Shown here: piece by piece, positions 34,846-45,000 of the stretch
Layout: each line of letters starts with the position of its first letter
Numbering within the stretch: position 1 is the stretch's first letter
Source: Chromatiales bacterium
GTDB lineage: Bacteria; Pseudomonadota; Gammaproteobacteria; Thiohalomonadales; Thiohalomonadaceae
Assembly (NCBI GenBank): GCA_003251535.1
Contig: QKFD01000109.1
Coordinates: forward strand, 1-64,000
DNA length: 64,000 nt
Direction of reading: 5' to 3'
Translations under genes and position numbers: made by a program
The notes under the pieces: model-generated
What the model saw: the letters and a program-made list of their open reading frames with translations, nothing else
Databases searched by the model: none
Told to the model about the DNA's origin: nothing

Positions 34846-35559
34846 ATGAAGCGTAGTAAATTTGCCGGCCTCGCCCTCATGGGGGCGGCCCCCTTTCTAC
34901 TCACCGCCTGCGGCGGGAGTCCTGATCCAACACCGCGCACCAGCGTTGCCAACCATGCCGCCGCAGCGCGGGCCGACTGCCCACCGGCGGCCGTGCCGCA
35001 GCCGACGGCCGCGCCACAACCAGTGGCCTCACTCAATGCCGACTACAGCAGCGTGGAGCAGTGCATTGCCGGCAAGATGTTCACCCCGGAGTACTGCCGC
35101 GCAGAATATGACAAGGCGCTGGTGACCCACCAGCAGAGTGCGCCCCGCTTCAACGATATGGGCAGTTGCGAAGCGCAATTTGGTGCCCACAACTGTCAGT
35201 CGGTGCGTCAGAGCAAAGGCAATAGCTGGTTCGTGCCCGCCATGGCCGGCTTTGTCCTTGGCCAAGTGGTGGCGGAGCATCGGGAGAAGAATCGCTACTA
35301 CAACAACGGCGGCGGCTACTACAACTACGTTCGACGTGAACCCGAAAGCTCACCCCTCACCACAGGTAGCCACCTCTCCACTGGCGCCTTCCAGTCCACC
35401 AAGCGGCCCGCCACCCCACCGCCGCCGCCAACCACTAGCAAGCCGGTAACCGCCAAGAAACCTGCCACCCCGCCACCACCGCCACCCGCCAAGGTGGCAA
35501 CCCGCTCCACCGGCGGCTTTGGCTCGCAGGCCGCGGCCCGTAGCAGCTGGGGTAGCTGA
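34846..35559 (+). CDS. yjfM: YjfM-like DUF1190 lipoprotein
   Basis: A 237-residue predicted lipoprotein: the signal peptide ends in the lipobox LTAC, so it would be anchored in an envelope membrane. The mature part has a Cys-containing DUF1190 region (SVEQCIAGKMFTPEYCRAEYDKAL, GSCEAQFGAHNCQSV) and a long low-complexity tail with two proline runs and TKRPATPP-type repeats. It follows the DUF350 gene by 14 bp. Function unknown; the Pro/Ser-rich tail suggests an extended envelope spacer. Confidence 0.88.
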   Translation: MKRSKFAGLALMGAAPFLLTACGGSPDPTPRTSVANHAAAARADCPPAAVPQPTAAPQPVASLNADYSSVEQCIAGKMFTPEYCRAEYDKALVTHQQSAPRFNDMGSCEAQFGAHNCQSVRQSKGNSWFVPAMAGFVLGQVVAEHREKNRYYNNGGGYYNYVRREPESSPLTTGSHLSTGAFQSTKRPATPPPPPTTSKPVTAKKPATPPPPPPAKVATRSTGGFGSQAAARSSWGS

Positions 35560-35620
35560 AAAATCGCGGCGGCAGCGGGGAACCTCCCCTGCCGCTGCCC
35601 CAATCGTGCGAGGAGACTCC

Positions 35621-36784
35621 GTGCAACGTGTGGTGACTCAGGAACGGCCCCATTGGCGACAGCTGGCAGAGCAGCTGGGCTTCCACTTCCATACCCTTCA
35701 CGGCGAACCGTACTGGGACGAGAGCGTCTACTACCGGTTCACCCTGCCCCAAATCGAACAGGATCTGGAGGCACCCACGGAGGAGCTACATGCCATGTGC
35801 ATGGACCTGGTGGAGCGGGTGGTGCGCGATGAGGAGTACCTGATCCAACTCGCCATCCCGCCCGCCTACTGGGACTATATCCGCCGCAGCTGGTACACCG
35901 GCCAGCAGCACCTCTACGGCCGCATGGATTTCGCCTACGACGGCAGCGCCCCCGCCAAACTCTACGAACTCAACTACGACACCCCCACCTCCCTCTACGA
36001 GAGCGCCTTCTTCCAATGGGTCTGGCTGGAGCAGGGCCTGGAGCTGGGGTTACTACCGGCCGGGGCCGATCAGTTCAACTCCATCCAGGAGGGGCTAATC
36101 GCCGCCTTTGCACAGCTACGCCCCCACCTCCCTGGACCGCTCTACTTCTCCTGCGTGCGTGACTCCATCGAGGACCGCGGTACCATCCAGTACCTGCGCG
36201 ACTGCGCTGCCCAGGCCGATATCGCCACCGCCCTCATCGCCATCGAAGAGATCGGCGCCAGCGCTGACGGTCGCTTTACCGATCCCGAAGACACCGTGAT
36301 CCGCGCCCTGTTCAAACTCTACCCGTGGGAGTTCATGTTTCAGGAGCGCTACGGTCCGCTCCTACCACAGGCCGACACCCTCTTTTTTGAACCGCCGTGG
36401 AAGGCGCTCCTCAGCAACAAAGGGATCCTGCCACTGCTCTGGTCACTCCACCGCGGCCACCCCAACCTGCTACCGGCCCACTTCGACCCCGATCCCAGCG
36501 CCCCCCTCAACCCAGGTTGGGTACGCAAACCACTCTTCTCCCGCGAGGGGGCCAACGTCACCCTCTGCACCCCAACCGGAGAGACCCTCACCGAAGAGGG
36601 TCCCTACCACGACGCCCCCTTTATCCAACAGGCCTACCACCCCCTCCCTCGCTTCGCCGGTCACTACACCCTAATAGGGAGCTGGCTCGTGGGAGATCGC
36701 GCCGTAGGCATCGGCGTGCGCGAAGACCACTCCCTCATCACCAAAGACACCTCCCGCTTCGTGCCCCATGTCATCCTCGACTAA
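35621..36784 (+). CDS. yjfC: glutathionylspermidine synthase-like ATP-grasp protein YjfC
   Basis: A 387-residue protein of the GSP_synth ATP-grasp family, the same length as E. coli YjfC. Motifs include YTGQQHLYGRMDFAYDG, KLYELNYDTPTSLYES (ATP-grasp substrate/metal site), WKALLSNKGILPLLW and PGWVRKPLFSREGANV. It probably ligates an amine or peptide using ATP; the true substrate is unknown. I chose GTG 35621 because AGGAG lies 6 nt upstream; a longer frame to 35519 overlaps yjfM. It ends the operon; a weak CAAGCC/GGCTTG hairpin at 36800-36820 follows without a T-run. No gene is evident in 36785-37021. Confidence 0.9.
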   Translation: MQRVVTQERPHWRQLAEQLGFHFHTLHGEPYWDESVYYRFTLPQIEQDLEAPTEELHAMCMDLVERVVRDEEYLIQLAIPPAYWDYIRRSWYTGQQHLYGRMDFAYDGSAPAKLYELNYDTPTSLYESAFFQWVWLEQGLELGLLPAGADQFNSIQEGLIAAFAQLRPHLPGPLYFSCVRDSIEDRGTIQYLRDCAAQADIATALIAIEEIGASADGRFTDPEDTVIRALFKLYPWEFMFQERYGPLLPQADTLFFEPPWKALLSNKGILPLLWSLHRGHPNLLPAHFDPDPSAPLNPGWVRKPLFSREGANVTLCTPTGETLTEEGPYHDAPFIQQAYHPLPRFAGHYTLIGSWLVGDRAVGIGVREDHSLITKDTSRFVPHVILD

Positions 36785-37021
36785 CGAGAGGGGCGCGTCG
36801 CAAGCCGAGGTGTCAGGCTTGGGGTAGAGATCCGCCCAATCTCACCCAGGACGGCACGGACGCCATTTTTCCAGAGGGCAGCCAAGACGGTATCTACGTG
36901 GGTGGATCTTGCATCCAGCAGAGACCGTTCCCAACGCCCGCCAGTGGCTTTCCGATGGTTCAATCCCCTGCGGAAAATAGGTGAAACCACTGCGGGTCCA
37001 CCGGATATGTGAGAGGCGCAG

Positions 37022-37498
37022 ATGAACAGCCCTGGTGACAAAGACCCTGAGAGCCGCATCAGGTGTATCTCATTGGCAGAAAATGTTGTGCGCCACCCAG
37101 AGAGGTACTGGGGGATGCGAGCACCCGACTGTGACGTTGTCATAGAGGCAATCGTTGATCAGATCAAAACCACGACTCAGGGAGAGATCAGGGTATTTAA
37201 AGAACGTGATGGATGGTGTTATGTCGGGTCAGATAAGGATTGGATAGCGGCGGGATTATTGAAGGCTGGATCTATTGAGAACTTATTCAAAAAAGCGATG
37301 GGGCTCTCAGAGGTGGGGCAAAACTCTTTGAGAATTGAGTTTTTTCTTTCTACTTTTGCCGAAACTATTGTGCTTTGGAGAGGGCATGAGATCTTTGCTA
37401 TTCAGGGAAGCGTCTTGGAGGGGCAAAAGATCTTTTTTGAGGAGCGCTACACACACTGTGTGGCAGTGGGCTTTCATGGAAATGTGTATTCATCATAG
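37022..37498 (+). CDS. orphan protein of unknown function
   Basis: A 158-residue soluble protein with lower GC than its neighbours. ENVVRHPERYWGMRAPDCDVVIEAIVDQI near the N-terminus faintly recalls the GyrB-type ATPase lead-in, but the rest (FKERDGWCYVGSDKDWI, FFLSTFAETIVLWRGHEIFA) does not fit that fold and the protein is too short for it. It converges with an ankyrin-repeat gene, 10 bp between stops, beside an IS remnant. Small, atypical pairs of this kind are often toxin-immunity or defence genes; this is a guess. Confidence 0.5.
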   Translation: MNSPGDKDPESRIRCISLAENVVRHPERYWGMRAPDCDVVIEAIVDQIKTTTQGEIRVFKERDGWCYVGSDKDWIAAGLLKAGSIENLFKKAMGLSEVGQNSLRIEFFLSTFAETIVLWRGHEIFAIQGSVLEGQKIFFEERYTHCVAVGFHGNVYSS

Positions 37499-37508
37499 AC
37501 CTGCGCCT

Positions 37509-37949
37509 TCATCCGAAGACCTTCTGGTACATCGCATACATTTTCTTACCATAGGCAGACGCCGTACTTTCCATGCTTTCGCCATCATCGGTCTCCATCG
37601 TCTTATCTGCCCCCAAGGCAATTAATCTCTGTGAATGGACAAAACTGACCTCCCTCCCCCCTTGAACCGCCCCATCGACATCTGAATTGAACGCGAGCAA
37701 CAAAGGCGTACTCCCCTGCCGATCCCGAGCATTGATGTCAGCCCCATGCGCCACCAGCCACGCCACCACCTCATCCAAACCATTTAACGCCGCTATATGA
37801 ATCAGCTGCCACCCGTTACGCTCAGTGGGCGCAGTGATGTCTCCACCACACTGAAAATAGGCCTGGATATGAGACAACCAAATTGCCTCAAGAGCCGGAC
37901 CCTGGTTTTCTATATCAAACAAACGATCTACCCCCTCATTCACATTCAT
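37509..37949 (-). CDS. ankyrin-repeat protein
   Basis: A 146-residue protein with about three ankyrin units: ERNGWQLIHIAALNGLDEVVAWLVAHGADINARD, then RQGSTPLLLAFNSDVDG and a diverged repeat RLIALGADKTMETDDG. It is cytoplasmic with no other domain. I preferred ATG 37949 (preceded by a GGGGG-rich site) to an ATG 11 codons upstream. Single ankyrin proteins commonly act as binding or immunity partners. It is convergent with the orphan gene and lies 260 bp from the transposase remnant. Confidence 0.72.
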   Translation of the reverse strand: MNVNEGVDRLFDIENQGPALEAIWLSHIQAYFQCGGDITAPTERNGWQLIHIAALNGLDEVVAWLVAHGADINARDRQGSTPLLLAFNSDVDGAVQGGREVSFVHSQRLIALGADKTMETDDGESMESTASAYGKKMYAMYQKVFG

Positions 37950-38021
37950 GCCACCCCCAGATGATATTGAAAGTAAAGTCAAGTTCGCCCCCTGCGAGAT
38001 CGATCCGAATTTAAGCGCCTG

Positions 38022-38760
38022 TCAGAACGAAGCCTGTCCCTCCAGGTCCTCCCAAATGGCCCCCCATTCATCTCGCAGTCCGAGAAAGAGGCAAGAGAGC
38101 ACGTCGGTGTTGGCCTGATAGTCCCGCTGAAGCCCGCGTAAGTGTGCTACTTTGCCGACCGGCCAGATGGCGAACAGCGCCAGTGCGACCAGCAGGAGCA
38201 GTACGCCAAAGCGCTTCCCACATCGAGTGCCCGAGCGTTCCAGGCCAAGGCCGTAGTAGCTGCTCTTGGTATCGCGGAACCCAGCTTCAATTTGCATCCG
38301 TTTCTTGTAGGTGGCGATGACCCGTCGCACGATAGCCTTTCCGTCCGACATAGAGGTCACCAGGACCCACGACTCCCGGGCGCTGGCCGCGTGCTTCCGA
38401 CTACTCGAAGACCGGGCGCGCGCTCCACGAACGGTCTTGTGGACGCGGCCCTTCGGAGGATTGCGCAGTCCGAAGGCGTGGCACCTCAGCAGCGAGAACT
38501 TGGCCAGTAGAAATTTGCCTAGATAGACCGGTTGATTGGCCTCCAGCAGCCGGCCCAGTGACCTGCACCCCAACCAGACCGTTTCGCCTTCCCGAGTCAG
38601 CTGCACCTGTCCACGCAAGCGCCCAATCCAGTCCCAACCTTGCGCCTCCACCGCTCGAAACCAAGGGGTTCTTGAATCCCGCATCCGTGACGCAGTGGGG
38701 GCAGAGGAGCCGTACTACTACTGCGAGGCCAGCGGCTCCATCACTGGTGACCACGGTGAC
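38022..38760 (-). pseudogene. IS4-type transposase remnant, truncated and frameshifted
   Basis: The C-terminal part of a DDE transposase is intact for about 220 residues: TPWFRAVEAQGWDWIGRLRG, WVLVTSMSD and the Y-R-E-K signature YKKRMQIEAGFRDTK with the catalytic Glu. The first catalytic Asp (CVTDAGF) lies in another frame; TTCAAGAACC reads as TTCAGAACC with one extra A, so a 1-nt insertion breaks the gene near 38690. The first roughly 150-200 residues are missing. Inactive as it stands. Terminal inverted repeats were not identified. Confidence 0.8.
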
Positions 38761-38844
38761 CTCAACGTCGCCTCGTCCACTGCGTCATTGAGAGGGCACC
38801 GGTCGAATCCGGCGTGATGGGTCGTTGTATTTCCACTTGATTGG

Positions 38845-39148
38845 CTTGGGATCATACCAGCGCCAGCATTGCCCAGGCCCGTTCCGGGGCGCGCCAAGCT
38901 GAGCTGCAATTTGCCATGGAGCAGAAACGGATCGCCGCCGCCGAACGGCAAGTGAGCGATCACCTGGAGCCGCTCCGCTGCGAGTTGGCGGAGAGCCGCA
39001 GCCGGATCGCACGCAGTTCGATAATGCTAGAATTTCGGAACTCGCTTGGTTGCGCCTGGAGGCGGAGGTGCAAAGCCTGGCGGACGAGCGGGCACAGCTA
39101 GAGTTGGACTTTGAATTGGCGGAATTGGAGTTGCTACTGGTCGAGTGA
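38845..39148 (+). pseudogene. broken coiled-coil protein gene, 5' end lost at the IS remnant
   Basis: One frame reads IAQARSGARQAELQFAMEQK and on through LRCELAESRSRIARSS. Near 39024 the coding sense moves to a second frame (ARISELAWLRLEAEVQSLADE, then LELDFELAELELLLVE) ending at TGA 39146-39148. Both parts are Glu/Leu/Ala-rich coiled coil, so one protein was probably interrupted by a 1-nt deletion. Its start is gone where IS4-like sequence begins. The stop overlaps the next gene as GTGA, a relic of translational coupling. Family unknown. Confidence 0.6.
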
Positions 39149-39882
39149 CCAATATCGCGGCAGGGAGAACGGGCGGTCAGGGTATGGCCGTGGGATGGGC
39201 GGAAGGTGCGGGTGAGCGAGCTGCCCCGCGGCGAACTCCGCTGTGGCCGTTTCTGCTACTAGCACTGCTGGTTAACGGCAGCGCCCTCATGCTACCGTGC
39301 CCGCGCTGGGGGGAACCCTCAGTTGCTATGCCGCAACTGCGCATTTCGCTGCAACTGGTGCAGAGAAGCGCTGCCCAACCCGCCGAATCCATTCCGGAAT
39401 CACATATCGAGCCCATCGTCCCGGCGGTGGATATCCCCGAGGCAATAGAGCCTCCTCCCCCTCCCATCCGCGCACCGGTCAAGGAATCCGCTACCACACC
39501 GGCCAAGAAGCCAACCGTCGCCCGACCCTCGCCAACGCGCAAACCCGCTGAACATTCCAAACAGGCACCAACGCCGGTCACCTCGGCGGCCGGCTCCCCA
39601 CACCCGCCAGCAGGTGCCGAGCTGGCTGAAAGGGCACTGGCGTCTATTCGAACTGGTGCCATTGAGTTGGCGCCGCCGCCTGCCGATCTCTCCACAGAGT
39701 TGGAAGCGCGAATTGCACCGCCGACGTCAGGGTCACCCTATAGTGAACGCTATACAGATCCCTATGGTAAGACACAGGTCACCGTGCGGGCGTCGGACGG
39801 TTCTGTGACTTGCTTCGAGATCACGGAGGTGGAGGGGCTCGGTGATGATACTTTTCCTCTCTGGGTGCGCAAGAAGTGCTGA
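39145..39882 (+). CDS. TonB-like membrane-anchored proline-rich protein
   Basis: A 245-residue protein with one N-terminal transmembrane helix (LWPFLLLALLVNGSALML) after a basic segment, then a Pro/Ala/Lys-rich stretch (PEAIEPPPPPIRAPVKESAT and on to KPAEHSKQAPTPV) and a short C-terminal domain with two Cys (VTVRASDGSVTCFEITE and the final KKC). This is the layout of TonB-type energy transducers, but the C-terminal domain does not show the usual TonB YP motif, so it may span the periplasm for another purpose. It is coupled by a 4-bp overlap to the broken coiled-coil gene. Confidence 0.6.
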   Translation: MTNIAAGRTGGQGMAVGWAEGAGERAAPRRTPLWPFLLLALLVNGSALMLPCPRWGEPSVAMPQLRISLQLVQRSAAQPAESIPESHIEPIVPAVDIPEAIEPPPPPIRAPVKESATTPAKKPTVARPSPTRKPAEHSKQAPTPVTSAAGSPHPPAGAELAERALASIRTGAIELAPPPADLSTELEARIAPPTSGSPYSERYTDPYGKTQVTVRASDGSVTCFEITEVEGLGDDTFPLWVRKKC

Positions 39883-40238
39883 GTGGGGCCCGTCCCTGGT
39901 GTAGAGGCTTCTCCCAAGCTCTATCTCAAGGGCGCTGGCTGGAGCAGGCCAGCTTTACCCTCCATGCACAGGTGCGGATCGTCATCTCTTGGGGACGCTT
40001 GGTGATCGAGGTGCAGGGCGCCGCCGAGCTGATAGATACGAATATTGGAGTAGCCTGTCAATCCCAGAGGCATCCAGCCCGGTATGCTGCGGTACTGGCC
40101 GGAGTGGATACGGCGCTCGAAGGGAAGTGCGTGACAGTCACAGCGCTGGGGTGTGTAGTCACCGGTCCGGCAAAGGAGAAAAGCCGCATCCGGCAGATGG
40201 ACGCACTGATAGGCAACGAGGCGCTGTGGGCTGAGTGA
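39876..40238 (+). CDS. doubtful small protein downstream of the TonB-like gene
   Basis: A 120-residue frame starting at a GTG that overlaps the previous stop (GTGCTGA). It contains hydrophobic stretches such as VRIVISWGRLVIEVQGAAELI but no recognised domain. The overlap favours a real coupled gene; the composition and the damaged neighbourhood do not. The region 40239-40468 that follows shows no gene. Confidence 0.3.
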   Translation: MLSGARPWCRGFSQALSQGRWLEQASFTLHAQVRIVISWGRLVIEVQGAAELIDTNIGVACQSQRHPARYAAVLAGVDTALEGKCVTVTALGCVVTGPAKEKSRIRQMDALIGNEALWAE

Positions 40239-40468
40239 CCGCTGTTCTACGCGCAGATGACGCAGTAGCTAATTGGGCGGCTGCCAAGGCCCCTGATCCT
40301 CGTCAGCTGGTCAGCATTGAGCGCGGATGAGAAGTGGCATGTGCCGCGAGCCTCTCTGGGCGCATGGGCGGTCGGTCACTGACGCTCTATGAGGAGAACC
40401 ATCCGCAAGAGAAGCGGCGATGGGCTGGGAGAGATGACTAAGAGATCGGACCCATACGACGGCGAGCC

Positions 40469-40816
40469 TTAGCCATCACCCCGGTTTTGCGCTAGCTTTT
40501 GCAGGTACTGCCTCCCCCACTGCTCCAGCTCACGCATCACCGGCTGTAGGGTTTTGCCGAACTCGGTGATGTCGTACTCGACCCGAGGGGGCACTTCAGC
40601 GTAGACCGTGCGCCGCACGATGCCGTCACGCTCCAGCTCGCGTAGCTGCTTGGTCAGCATCCGTTGGGTGATACCAGGGAGCAGGCGGTGCAGCTCATTG
40701 AAGCGTCGGGTCGCAGCAAGATGGTAGAGGATGACCCCCTTCCACTTGCCGCCGATCGCCTCAATCGCCGCCTCCACAGCACAGTTGAAGAGACAGCCTG
40801 GGTCTTTCTGACTCAC
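40469..40816 (-). CDS. HxlR-family transcriptional regulator
   Basis: A 115-residue winged-helix regulator. The N-terminus CLFNCAVEAAIEAIGGKWKGVILYHL carries the family's conserved Cys and GGKW, followed by the recognition part FNELHRLLPGITQRMLTKQLRELERDGIV and the wing VPPRVEYDITEFGKTL. HxlR proteins often respond to electrophiles or oxidants through Cys. It is divergent from a nitroreductase gene with a 118-bp shared promoter region and very likely controls it. Confidence 0.93.
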   Translation of the reverse strand: MSQKDPGCLFNCAVEAAIEAIGGKWKGVILYHLAATRRFNELHRLLPGITQRMLTKQLRELERDGIVRRTVYAEVPPRVEYDITEFGKTLQPVMRELEQWGRQYLQKLAQNRGDG

Positions 40817-40844
40817 TCATGGGCTCCATTAGTATCATTGGTGT

Positions 40845-40871
40845 AAGTATGTCACACCGCTGTATGTACTT
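40845..40871. promoter_or_regulatory. candidate HxlR operator in the divergent promoter region
   Basis: AAGTA at 40845-40849 and TACTT at 40867-40871 form a dyad of 5-bp arms around a 17-bp spacer, between the divergent HxlR and nitroreductase starts. HxlR-type dimers bind such sites next to their target genes. Only the dyad is seen; binding is inferred. Confidence 0.35.
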
Positions 40872-40934
40872 GTTTTGAGATCTGTTACCACCATAATCCT
40901 GCACTCCACATCCTGATAACGCATAGGGGTCATC

Positions 40935-41594
40935 GTGAACCACCCAATCCTTGAAGATTTGCAGTGGCGCTATACCACCAAGCGGTACGACAAGACGCAG
41001 AAGGTGGCACCGGAGGCGTTGGCCGTGTTGCTGGAGGCGCTCCGCCTCTCGGCCTCCTCCATCAACTCACAGCCATGGCGCTTTATCGTATTGGAGAGCG
41101 ATGAGGCGAAGGCGCGGATGCTATGCGCCGTCGCCGAGAAGTACCCCTTCAACCAGCCAGCCGTGCTCGATAGCTCGCACGTCATCCTATTTGCCTATCA
41201 CCCACACTATCATCGGGAGGCCTATGCCGAGGTGGTTGATGGTGGTATCGCCGATGGGCGCATCCTCGCCGCCAAGCGAGAGGAGGCATTCGGGGCCTTC
41301 AGGTTCGCCGAGATGAATATGGATGAGACGGGTGATAACAGCGCCTGGACTCGGGCGCAGACCTATCTTGCCCTCGGGAACGCCCTACACACCTTGGCCC
41401 GCCTGCGTATCGACTCAACGACCATGGAGGGGATTGATATCGAGGCGATACAGGTGGAGTTTGCCAAGGAGCTGGGGGATTACCGCTGCGCGGTCGCCTT
41501 GGCCATCGGCTATCGCCACCCGCAGGAGGACTGGAATGCGACCCTGCCCAAGTCGCGCCGTCGCCCTGAGGATATCTTCGTTCATCTGGTGTAA
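40935..41594 (+). CDS. nfsB: NfsB-like oxygen-insensitive NAD(P)H nitroreductase
   Basis: A 219-residue FMN-dependent reductase: WRYTTKRYDKTQKV, SASSINSQPWRFIVLES (FMN-phosphate site), FAYHPHYHREAYAEV, AWTRAQTYLALGNALHTLARL and the C-terminal GYRHPQEDW. It reduces nitroaromatics and quinones in the cytoplasm as a dimer. GTG start at 40935 with AGGGG 6 nt upstream. Divergent from the HxlR regulator. The 459-bp stretch 41595-42053 after it contains no gene I can support, only a short CCCGCTC/GAGCGGG hairpin near 42007-42024. Confidence 0.92.
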   Translation: MNHPILEDLQWRYTTKRYDKTQKVAPEALAVLLEALRLSASSINSQPWRFIVLESDEAKARMLCAVAEKYPFNQPAVLDSSHVILFAYHPHYHREAYAEVVDGGIADGRILAAKREEAFGAFRFAEMNMDETGDNSAWTRAQTYLALGNALHTLARLRIDSTTMEGIDIEAIQVEFAKELGDYRCAVALAIGYRHPQEDWNATLPKSRRRPEDIFVHLV

Positions 41595-42053
41595 TGGTCC
41601 GCACCACAAGGAGGTGGGGAAGGGGCGTTGGGAGCGTGGCTGGAGAGACAGGCACTCCACGCCAAAGAGACACCCAGCAGTCTCCCCTCCTCACCAAGAG
41701 AGTGGATGGCAGAGGCAAGAACCGCCAGATGACGCGGCGTTACCACCTTAGCGAGCAGAAGAGGGCGGACGGCGGCCGTACTAAATAGCCGGTTGCTGAG
41801 AGAGCGAAATGTCAAACCACTGCGATGGCGGTTTGGGGATTACCCAACAGGGGGCGCGGTGACGGCCTAAAACGGGGAATCGGCGGACAACGTTCTCAGC
41901 TGTGGGGTTGCACCAACCATCGATGCGTTACCGCGTGCGGGCGGCATCAGCAAGTCGCTTGGCGAGAGGTCCGTCCTTACTTGACTACCATACCTTTGAC
42001 GGTACCCGCTCCAGAGAGCGGGCACCGCCACATACGGCATGGACAGGTGAGGC

Positions 42054-45000
42054 TCAAGTGCTGCTAGTCAGTGCCCACCAGTTCAGTTCCAACGAACGGA
42101 GTGCGGCGGCAATGGCCGCACGTAGTTCGCTATGAAGCAGGGGATCCAGTGTGTCGGAGGCCTCCACTAAGGCGAAGATGGCGCCCTCTAGATCCCCCTT
42201 CGCCACCCTACCCTCTGCCTTATCTAGCCACTGGATAGCCTGCTGTACCGCCTTGTCGCTTGCCGAAGCGGCGGCAATGGTCAGGGCGTCATCGATCCCA
42301 GCAGTAGCGGCAACCCACCAGTGGAGTTCAATCGGCTCGCCATAGGTGACCCACGTCCCTTCGCTACCGGTACGCAGATGGGCCGTCAGGGTGATCTCAC
42401 CCTCAGGGAGCCGCAGCCAGCTCTCCAACAGTCGCTGTTCACCTTCGGCTAGGTCGAGGATCCAGGTTAGCGTTCCCGCTGTCGATACCGCCTCGGGGGC
42501 GTCTACCACAGTGACGCCGGTTGGTAGCTCAAGAGTGACCTCGACGGAGGTGGCGATACCCTCATTCTCAAGCTGGATGGTGACAGGAGTTACCCCCCCG
42601 GCAACAACGGGCAACTCGGCTGGATGCACCTCAGACACGCTGTAGTCGAGCAGCATGTCCAGCGCCGAGATGGGATTTGAGGTGGCCTCGGCCAACCAGT
42701 CGAAACCGACATAGAGGGCTGCGCCAGTACCAAAGGCGTGGCGGGTAATAGCCGGTCCGCCGCTATCATAACGGGCCAACACTTCAGCCCCGGCGCTCTC
42801 GATGACGGCACCACTACCGGTCACTGTCAGCGGTAGTGTACCCACCGCCTCACCGGAGACCGACCCGACCTGCTGGGTACCACGGAAATTGATACCCAGG
42901 GCGTCGTCGAGTAGTGCGTTGCGCTGATCGTGATCGCCCGCCACCACCAGACCCTCGCCGCGGAAGACCGCCTCGCGTAGCTCTTTTTGCACCGTGTTGG
43001 GCAGCTTCACCTGTTCGTTGAACAGGAGGTAACCGGCGTACCCGCCGCTACGCAGCTCCAGGGCAAAGTCATCGGCACTGGTAACGATGGTGTATGACCA
43101 TCCCGCTGTGGTCAGCAGCGTCTCCAGATGGTCACGCTGTGCCGCTAACGATGCCGCCCCACTTGGACCATGGGGCTCCGGGGTAACACCGCTCTCATCT
43201 GCGTCCAGCAGGATCAGCAGCCGACCATGACTCCCCACGTCGAGACTGGACTGGATGATGATAGGCGGCTGTTCCACCGTGAACTGATCGAAGCCCAGCG
43301 CTACCTCTTGACCATCGATGGTGGCATGAAGCGCGCATGCGTGGACACCGGGGGTCAGGTCAGCGGTTGACTCTGAACGCACCGTCAAGGAGGTCTGTCC
43401 GGGCTCCAGGGTGATGGTATCGCTCTCCCGACGTACCAGCGTGCCCTCGCTCATATCCAGCAACGAACGGTACACCGGCAGATCCACCAAGGTCACCGTG
43501 CCATCGTTGTTGACGGTGTAACGGCAGATCTGGGTCTCGCCGCGGTAGAGCTGCGGTTTATCCGCCTGCACGGCACCGGTAATCGCCCGGCTAAGGTCGT
43601 TAGCCACCGAGAAGCTAGTCGTGTCGCTGGCGATCACGTTGCCATCGGCTGCCAATAGGGAGGCCGTCACCTGATAGGCCCCCAGCGCCGCCCCATTCAG
43701 GGTCAGCTGACTGAGCACTTTGAGCAATTGGCTAGAGGTCAGGCTGTCGATGGCGCGGATCTCAGCAAACACCACGCTACTATCCGGGGCCGTAATGGTG
43801 AGCTGGAAGGTGGTATTACTGAGCAGCTGATTGAGCGTTGTATTACGCAGTGCGGTATCGAGATTAACGATATCAAACGGGTGATAGGTGGGTTTATCTA
43901 CCAGCACCTGAATCGCCGCCGCCGGCCCACCCGCGAGATCTGCCCGGATCTCAAAGGGGGCCACTGCTTCGTCGATCTGTACCCCATCGACATCCCGCAG
44001 CACACCGCGCAAACGATAACTACCCGTGAGGTAGCGCCCACTATTCCAGTCGGCAGTGAGGGCCACGCTGGTGTTACTCGCCACACTCCCCAACGCCTGC
44101 TCAGGGAAGGCATGGATGCCGTTACCGGCCGCATCTTCGATAAACAGCTGGGCCCGCAGCTCATAGGCGAAGGCCCCTGTGTTCGTCACGCTGCCAGTCA
44201 GTTGTACAGCGCTATCTGGGCCGTAGGCAGGCTGATCAGTCCCCACACTGATATCCCCCTGCGCCGTGCTAGAGGCGACAGGGGTATCGTGACGATTATT
44301 ACTCTCCCGGCACTCCCGCACCTCATCCAATGGATCGACCCAGGCATAGATCTGCTGGGTCGGCGTAGGGCTGACCGCCGGCAGGGCCACCTCGGTAAAG
44401 CTACCGGGGGCAAGGCTGCTCAGGGTACGCGAACCGAGCAGTGTGCCACTGGAGGTGGGATCGCCGGCATAGAAGTTGACCACCACCCCCTCCACCGTAC
44501 CAGAATCAGGATGACCCGCATTGCCGACGCGGGCGGTCAGGCCGATGGGTTGGCCGGCGCCATTGTCGATAATCCGCAACCCACCCAAGGTGAGATCAGG
44601 TAACACCGGCACGATGGGACGCCCACCGACACCACCAAACCCAAAGATATAGGTGTTGGGGGTGCCATCCGGCTGCACCTGCGAGTGAGAGGGGTTGGGC
44701 TTGCCGAGAGAGTAGACCTCCGCCCCGACCATGGAGAGGGCATTGAGCGCCTCAAACTCATTTTTGGCAGCACCGTAGTAGATAACAAACTCTTTGCTTT
44801 TATGGCTGGCGAGATCCCCAAAGTCAAAATCGAACAGGGCACCGTGGTCGGCGGGCCCGTTATCGACCGCCTCCCCTTCAAAGCGGATCTTGCCCACGTT
44901 AACCAGGGGGTTACCGTCACCAAAGCCGTTATCATTGGTGTAGATGACATCCCGTGCCCCATTCACCGCGATGGTGACCATCTCGCTGAAGGTAGTAGGA

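Noticed and set aside
36785-37021. Transposase remnant after yjfC
   Set aside because: The minus-strand frame (ending ARSTHVDTVLAALWKNGVRA) looks protein-like but matches no transposase motif I recognise, so it is left unassigned.
38401-38754. 117-residue minus-strand protein
   Set aside because: It is only the other frame of the frameshifted IS4-type transposase and is included in that pseudogene.
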